In this document: positions 59,490-64,000 of the stretch, in pieces
Layout: each line of letters opens with the position of its first letter
Position numbering within the stretch: position 1 is the stretch's first letter
Source of the DNA: Parapedobacter tibetensis
Lineage (GTDB): Bacteria; Bacteroidota; Bacteroidia; Sphingobacteriales; Sphingobacteriaceae
Assembly: GCF_024643205.1 (NCBI RefSeq)
Contig: NZ_JAMKQJ010000015.1
Span: 62,001-126,000 of the forward strand
Direction of reading: 5' to 3'
DNA length: 64,000 nt
Notes under the pieces: generated by a model
The model's database searches: none
Told to the model about the DNA's origin: nothing
Seen by the model: the letters and a program-made list of their open reading frames with translations, nothing else
Position numbers and translations under genes: made by a program

Positions 59490-60229
59490 GTAACGCATTT
59501 TACAATGAGGAAAGGAAGTTCCTAAATGGAGCACGTGCCCGATGGAAAGAATTCAAATACGTAGGTGGGGTGGTGATGCAATTCCTCAAAGGATTCAGAA
59601 ACCTGCATTTCATTGGCCCGTGCGTTACCGTGTTTGGTTCGGCACGTTTCAAGGAAGACCATCCATATTATGAATTGGCCCGTGAAGTATCGGCTGAAAT
59701 CGCCAAACTCGGTTTCACGGTCATGACTGGAGGCGGCCCGGGCATTATGGAGGCTGCCAACCGCGGAGCCAAGGAGGCCGGCGGACTATCCGTGGGATGC
59801 AACATCCTGCTTCCTCATGAACAAAAACATAACCCCTACCTCGACCGGTATGTCACGATGGAATACTTCTTCGTCCGTAAGGAACTCCTTCGTAAATACT
59901 CGTTTGCGTTTGTGGTACTACCGGGTGGTTTCGGAACATTGGATGAGTTTTTTGAAACGCTCACACTCATTCAGACAGGAAAAATCGACCGGTTTCCCAT
60001 CGTGGTGATGGGTGTGGGGTACCATCAGGAAATCATTGCTCATGTACAGCGTATGATGGACGAGGAAACCATTAGTCCTGACGACATGGACCTTTTACTC
60101 TTTACCGATTCCGTGGAAGAAGTGATGGCCCATATCCGTAAACATGCCGAAGGCTCGCCCAGCGTCAAGCTCGAACCACCACGCAAAGCCAGCTGGCTAT
60201 TAGGCGAACGGAAACTGAAAAGAGCATGA
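59486..60229 (+). CDS. LOG-family protein (TIGR00730 nucleotide 5'-monophosphate phosphoribohydrolase-like)
   Basis: A 247-residue Rossmann protein of the LOG/lysine-decarboxylase-like family, which cleaves nucleoside 5'-monophosphates to base and ribose 5-phosphate (AMP nucleosidase or cytokinin-riboside activity). Signatures: VMTGGGPGIMEAANRGAKEA and VVLPGGFGTLDEFFETL (PGGxGTxxE). Coupled by ATGA overlap with the ATP-cone nuclease, and convergent with dnaX 55 bases further. Confidence 0.9.
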   Translation: MSNAFYNEERKFLNGARARWKEFKYVGGVVMQFLKGFRNLHFIGPCVTVFGSARFKEDHPYYELAREVSAEIAKLGFTVMTGGGPGIMEAANRGAKEAGGLSVGCNILLPHEQKHNPYLDRYVTMEYFFVRKELLRKYSFAFVVLPGGFGTLDEFFETLTLIQTGKIDRFPIVVMGVGYHQEIIAHVQRMMDEETISPDDMDLLLFTDSVEEVMAHIRKHAEGSPSVKLEPPRKASWLLGERKLKRA

Positions 60230-60284
60230 CGATGGCTATCGTATAATCTCTTGCTGCTTCGCGGGAGTCTTCATATTACGTTCT

Positions 60285-62066
60285 TTATTCCAGCCCAAGG
60301 TTAAATTCTTTCCTCAACATATCGAGCGCTGGATTCTTTGCTGCCATGGCCTGATATTTCTCCTGCGCCGTGTACGGTTTGCGCGCAACGTCTTTGGCTA
60401 GTTGTATAGGTATAATATCTATGGAAAAATTACGGAGTTTCCTCCGTAATTCATTGAGGATATCGATCTTGGAAGTGCTCAACAAATCTTGCTGAATAGG
60501 ATTCTCTACCACTACCCCAATCTGAAAATCTGGCAACAATTGAGGAGCATTGGCTGTCATCAGGGTAAACAGGTTGATTTTGTTTCCCGCTTTCAATTGA
60601 TTGGCAAATGCATGCCATTCCCTTAGTAAATCATCGTGGCTAAACGGTTCACGTTCTTCTCCATTCAATAATTTGGGTTCGTCCGGTTCCGTATCTTCCT
60701 GCTTTTCATCAAAAATCTTATTCAAATCGGGAATGACATTGCCCAGTTTCACCTCACCCCATGAGCGGGTTTTGGGTTTATCCGCAGTTGTGAGCACTGG
60801 CGATGACACCGCTTCAATGGGCGCCGTTTCCCGCTCTTCATGTTTTATCGGATTGTTGATTATATGTTCACTAGGGGTTGCGGCAATTGCTACAATTGCC
60901 GATTCATTAGGCTTTTTTTTTTCCACCTGCCCCTGTACGGGCTCAGCGATTCCGTGTTTTGCCAATTGTACGGCAGCAGCAATGTGGCACATTTTCAGCA
61001 GCGCCAATTCCACTTGTAGACGTTGGTTCTTACTTGTGCGGTAGTTGATTTCACATTGGTTGGCGATATTGAGTGCCGAGAGCAGCAGACCAGCCGAAAC
61101 CTCTTGCGATTGCTGCAGGTAACGTTGACGGATGGTGTCGCTCGTATCTAGCAATTTCAGCGTGGCTGGTTCTTTCGCCACCAACAAATCGCGGAAGTGT
61201 GCCCCTAGCCCGCCAATGAAATGGTTGCCATCAAACCCATGAGCCAACAGTTCATCAAGGATAAGCAAGGCCGATGCTGAATCTTCATTGATAATGGCGT
61301 CTGTAAGCCGGAAATAATAATCATAGTCAAGAATATTGAGGTTGTCGATAACCGCTTGGTAGTTTACCGCCTTATTGGAAAAACTCACGATCTGGTCAAA
61401 CATGGACAGCGCATCGCGCAACCCTCCATCGGCTTTCTGCGCAATGATATGTAACCCATCGGCATCATGGGCCACCCCTTCTTTCGTAGCGATGGCAGCC
61501 AAGTGGCTAGCCATATCCGCTACCTTGATGCGGTTGAAATCAAAAATCTGACACCGAGAAAGGATGGTGGGCAGGATTTTATGCTTTTCTGTGGTCGCCA
61601 AGATGAATATCGCATAGGAAGGAGGTTCCTCAAGCGTCTTCAGGAATGCGTTGAACGCTTGCTGTGACAGCATGTGCACCTCATCGATGATGTATATCTT
61701 ATACTTGCCAGTCTGGGGCGGTATGCGCACTTGATCAATCAGGTTACGGATATCGTCCACTGAATTATTAGACGCCGCATCCAGCTCATGGATGCTGAAG
61801 GAATTGCCATTTTGGAACGATTTGCAGCTGTCGCATTGCCCGCAGGCCTCTATATGATCCGTAAGATGCTCGCAATTGATGGTCTTGGCCAAAATACGGG
61901 CACAAGTGGTTTTCCCCACGCCACGGGGACCGCAGAACAAGAACGCCTGGGCAAGCTGCTTGTTTTTAATGGCGTTTTTGAGGGTAACGGTGATATGCTG
62001 CTGGCCAACCACCGTATCAAACGTGGCTGGGCGGTATTTACGAGCCGAAACGATAAAATTGTCCAT
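60285..62066 (-). CDS. dnaX: DNA polymerase III subunit gamma/tau
   Basis: A 593-residue clamp-loader ATPase. N-terminal AAA+ part: SARKYRPATFDTVVGQQHIT, Walker A GPRGVGKTTCA, a four-cysteine zinc site (C...CGQCDSC), DEVHMLSQQAFNAFLKTLEE with Walker B and sensor 1 FILATTEKHKILPTILSRCQ. Domain III follows, then a low-complexity linker and a C-terminal polymerase-contacting region typical of Bacteroidota tau. It loads the sliding clamp at the replication fork. A frameshift to gamma is not apparent. Confidence 0.95.
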   Translation of the reverse strand: MDNFIVSARKYRPATFDTVVGQQHITVTLKNAIKNKQLAQAFLFCGPRGVGKTTCARILAKTINCEHLTDHIEACGQCDSCKSFQNGNSFSIHELDAASNNSVDDIRNLIDQVRIPPQTGKYKIYIIDEVHMLSQQAFNAFLKTLEEPPSYAIFILATTEKHKILPTILSRCQIFDFNRIKVADMASHLAAIATKEGVAHDADGLHIIAQKADGGLRDALSMFDQIVSFSNKAVNYQAVIDNLNILDYDYYFRLTDAIINEDSASALLILDELLAHGFDGNHFIGGLGAHFRDLLVAKEPATLKLLDTSDTIRQRYLQQSQEVSAGLLLSALNIANQCEINYRTSKNQRLQVELALLKMCHIAAAVQLAKHGIAEPVQGQVEKKKPNESAIVAIAATPSEHIINNPIKHEERETAPIEAVSSPVLTTADKPKTRSWGEVKLGNVIPDLNKIFDEKQEDTEPDEPKLLNGEEREPFSHDDLLREWHAFANQLKAGNKINLFTLMTANAPQLLPDFQIGVVVENPIQQDLLSTSKIDILNELRRKLRNFSIDIIPIQLAKDVARKPYTAQEKYQAMAAKNPALDMLRKEFNLGLE

Positions 62067-62231
62067 CGGTACGAAGATAGGGATTTCATTCGTAAATCAA
62101 TCGTTGCGCAGCGCAAACGCATTTAAAAAGTTTCAAGCAAAGCGGAATATAAGTCCTGCCCTTGAACGGAATTAGTGATCAATAATTTTTAGGAAGGTAC
62201 AGGTTGTATTCACTGATTGTAACTCGAGGTA

Positions 62232-62819
62232 TCACATTACTACATCTATAAAAATGAGTAGTGTTAAGTACGGTATGTATTCCTCATCGATTTTGAGGCG
62301 CAGGTATTTTAACGAGTTATGGATCTGTTTCTTTACGGTTTGATCGGAAATATGGAGCCGTTCGGCAATTTCTTTATAGGAAAGGTGTTCCTTGCGGCTC
62401 AGCACAAATACTTCCCTCATCCGTTCAGGAAGCTTCTCGATTTCGGCATCCAACAGGTTGGATAAATCCTTGGCACCTATCACTTGTTCGGAACTGGCAA
62501 TCGCTTCCCCATAGAACTGGGTAAGCCTGTCCTCCACTTGAGCGCGCTTGAGATTCGCTCGGAACCGCTTAAACGCGAGATTGCGGGCCATGATAAACAG
62601 GTAAGCTTTAATAGACCTCACCCCTTCCAAACGACCTTGCAATTCCCAAAAAACCACAAACGTTTCTTGAACGATATCAGCAGTATCATCCGCATCAGGA
62701 AGGATACGAATGATATACTTGAAAATCGACTCCCAATATTCATCATATATATCGGAAAATACCGATTCATCACCAACTTTAAGCCGGTTTAAACGGATGC
62801 GGTCTTTTTCCTTAGCCAT
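62232..62819 (-). CDS. ECF-type sigma-70 family RNA polymerase sigma factor
   Basis: A 195-residue sigma factor with region 2 (DEYWESIFKYIIRIL, DADDTADIVQETFVVFWELQ, IKAYLFIMARNLAFKRFRAN) and region 4 (LPERMREVFVLSRKEHLSYK, EIAERLHISDQTVKKQIHNS). It matches the Bacteroidota family that normally pairs with a FecR anti-sigma and a SusC/D system, but none is adjacent; dnaX follows on the same strand. The hydrophobic C-terminal end (YLTLLIFIDVVM) is unusual for this size and could anchor it. Confidence 0.9.
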   Translation of the reverse strand: MAKEKDRIRLNRLKVGDESVFSDIYDEYWESIFKYIIRILPDADDTADIVQETFVVFWELQGRLEGVRSIKAYLFIMARNLAFKRFRANLKRAQVEDRLTQFYGEAIASSEQVIGAKDLSNLLDAEIEKLPERMREVFVLSRKEHLSYKEIAERLHISDQTVKKQIHNSLKYLRLKIDEEYIPYLTLLIFIDVVM

Positions 62820-63051
62820 AGGGGTATTGTGTGGATATTAATTGGTTTTCCTTATGCAATAATACAAATTTTTGACCATCAAACAAAGAAGGTATAGTTG
62901 CTGTAGTGACCAGTAAAACAATTTGTAACATCAGAAGCGACCCGCATAACAAAGCGGGAATTGAAATTGAGGTTTGCGTTAAGTAAATTTCTAGTTGTTT
63001 TTCGGGAATTCTGATATTTAATTTTAAGTTTGCTTGCATAAAAAAAGTTTT

Positions 63052-63396
63052 ATGCATGTTTACGGAATCAAAAATTGCAATACGGTAAAAAAGGCCCTAA
63101 CATGGTTGGAGGAGAATAACGTTCCCTATACCTTCCATGATTTTAAGAAAGAAGGGGTAACTGTAGAAAAACTGCGGGCATGGGAAGATGAAACCGGGTG
63201 GGAACCCTTGGTAAACAAACGGGGTACTACATGGCGACAGCTTTCTCCTACGGAACAAAACGCCGTTAGGGATGCGGAATCGGCAAACAAGCTGATGCAG
63301 GTCAAAACCAGTGTGATTAAACGCCCAGTGATTGAAAGCTCCAACGGCATTATTTTGGGGTTTGATGAAGCAGAATACGAAACGAAATTGAAGTAA
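63052..63396 (+). CDS. ArsC/Spx-family protein (YffB-like)
   Basis: A 114-residue thioredoxin-fold protein: MHVYGIKNCNTVKKALTWLE carries a single Cys (C9) in the CxxT/K position of the YffB/Spx group, not the CxxC of glutaredoxins; YTFHDFKKEGVTVEKLRAW and PVIESSNGIILGFDEAEYET are family marks. Members are poorly characterised reductases or RNA-polymerase interactors. The ATG at 63052 is preferred over 63034 because it fits the family start. Divergent from the sigma factor. Confidence 0.85.
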   Translation: MHVYGIKNCNTVKKALTWLEENNVPYTFHDFKKEGVTVEKLRAWEDETGWEPLVNKRGTTWRQLSPTEQNAVRDAESANKLMQVKTSVIKRPVIESSNGIILGFDEAEYETKLK

Positions 63397-63489
63397 TCAC
63401 ATAAACAACCGCCACAACGGGGCAGTATAGCCATTGCTGGATTGCCTTCTTCATTGAAATATGTTACTTAGTCCAAAAAAAACAAACAG

Positions 63490-64000
63490 ATGAACAAATC
63501 AGCTTTATTAAGCATCATCAGCACTATGCTGCTAGCATGGGTAGCTCCATCGGATGTATGGTCGCAGGCCGTGGAAAGCAAATATGACTATATGGAAGCT
63601 TTCAGCCCATTCTTTTATCGCAACAATGGCAATGAATACCGTTCGGCAAGCGGCATGCCAGGTCCCAACTATTGGCAGAATGCGGTGGATTACAAAATTT
63701 CAGCAAAACTAAATGACCAATCCAACGAAATAACGGCCAGTGTCACCCTCGAATACACCAATAACAGCCCAGATGAATTGGATTTCATCTGGTTGCAACT
63801 CGACCAAAACATGTTTTCCCAAAAAGGCAGGGGACAGTTGATCGTGCCGCTTACCAAAAGTCGTTATGGCGATGCTCAATCGGATTTCGATGGTGGATAT
63901 GATATCAAATCCGTCAAGTTAGGTGGTGGAAAAGATGCCGAACACGTCATTACTGACACACGGATGCAGGTGTTTTTACCCGAGCCTCTGAAGCCAAACG
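63490..64000 (+). CDS. M1-family metallopeptidase-like secreted protein, N-terminal part
   Basis: The gene runs off the window after 170 codons. It opens with a signal peptide (MNKSALLSIISTMLLAWVAP) and the N-terminal beta-domain of bacterial M1-like peptidases: SGMPGPNYWQNAVDYKISAK, NEITASVTLEYTNNSPDELD, FIWLQLDQNMFSQ. The catalytic HExxH region lies outside the window, so activity cannot be judged. Such proteins are periplasmic or outer-membrane-associated aminopeptidases. Confidence 0.8.
   Translation, partial: MNKSALLSIISTMLLAWVAPSDVWSQAVESKYDYMEAFSPFFYRNNGNEYRSASGMPGPNYWQNAVDYKISAKLNDQSNEITASVTLEYTNNSPDELDFIWLQLDQNMFSQKGRGQLIVPLTKSRYGDAQSDFDGGYDIKSVKLGGGKDAEHVITDTRMQVFLPEPLKPN

Noticed and set aside
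1..64000. CRISPR arrays, insertion-sequence transposases, integrases, rRNA genes
   Set aside because: None seen: no regularly spaced short repeats, no transposase or tyrosine/serine recombinase motifs, no rRNA sequence recognised.

Overview
The window looks like a chromosomal piece of a Bacteroidota organism, most likely Sphingobacteriaceae. Three things point there: SusC/SusD pairs with DUF6520 and MauE-type genes, promoters of the TAnnTTTG type, and a serine palmitoyltransferase very close in motif order to the Sphingobacterium enzyme, set in a large sphingolipid/inositol-lipid cluster. Genus is not resolved; a Parapedobacter-like genome is only a guess from overall character.

Layout. 1-8.7 kb: end of a SusC gene, its SusD, a small DUF6520 secreted protein, a MauE/DoxX-like membrane protein, an AraC regulator, a Crp/Fnr-family regulator with a perfect CRP-type palindrome between the two regulators, and two genes I do not recognise. 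8.7-20.2 kb: an accessory, decaying region. It carries two toxin-antitoxin-like pairs, one complete SusC/SusD locus and three small secreted or lipoprotein genes, together with short remnants of an RND pump, a BCCT transporter, an AAA ATPase and a HigB-like gene. A diverged direct repeat (about 9.29-9.47 and 19.43-19.59 kb) brackets most of it; each copy holds a hairpin terminator followed by a candidate small RNA with a GTGA-capped stem and its own terminator. 20.3-30.7 kb (minus strand): exopolysaccharide cluster with initiating sugar-phosphate transferase, five glycosyltransferases, an O-antigen ligase/polymerase, a beta-helix lipoprotein and a Wzx flippase, mostly translationally coupled. 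30.7-35.2 kb: small housekeeping or stress genes (DUF2892, TauE/SafE, HMA-AraC fusion, fluoride channel CrcB, DinB-like, aldo/keto reductase) and an SDR remnant.

35.2-42.3 kb: a TetR-controlled export operon (TetR, TolC, HlyD, two ABC ATPases, two ABC-2 permeases), with the same palindrome in front of tetR and tolC. 42.6-58.6 kb: the most interesting region, one co-directional run that reads as a pathway from serine and acyl chains to an inositol-phosphate sphingolipid. It holds serine palmitoyltransferase, a GNAT acyltransferase (candidate bacterial ceramide synthase), an extended SDR (candidate CerR), myo-inositol-phosphate synthase, an outer-membrane DUF5686 protein, a nucleotidyltransferase (candidate CTP:inositol-phosphate cytidylyltransferase), an ATP-grasp enzyme of unknown role, a CDP-alcohol phosphotransferase, a flippase-like membrane protein, a HAD phosphatase, a PfkB kinase, DUF4833, a fatty-acid 2-hydroxylase-like enzyme, an AraC regulator and a second HAD protein that has lost its catalytic nucleophile.

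58.6-64 kb: an ATP-cone/PD-(D/E)XK nuclease fusion coupled to a LOG-family protein, dnaX, an ECF sigma factor, an ArsC/Spx-like protein and the start of an M1-type peptidase. All calls come from reading the sequence and from knowledge of the families; no database search was run.
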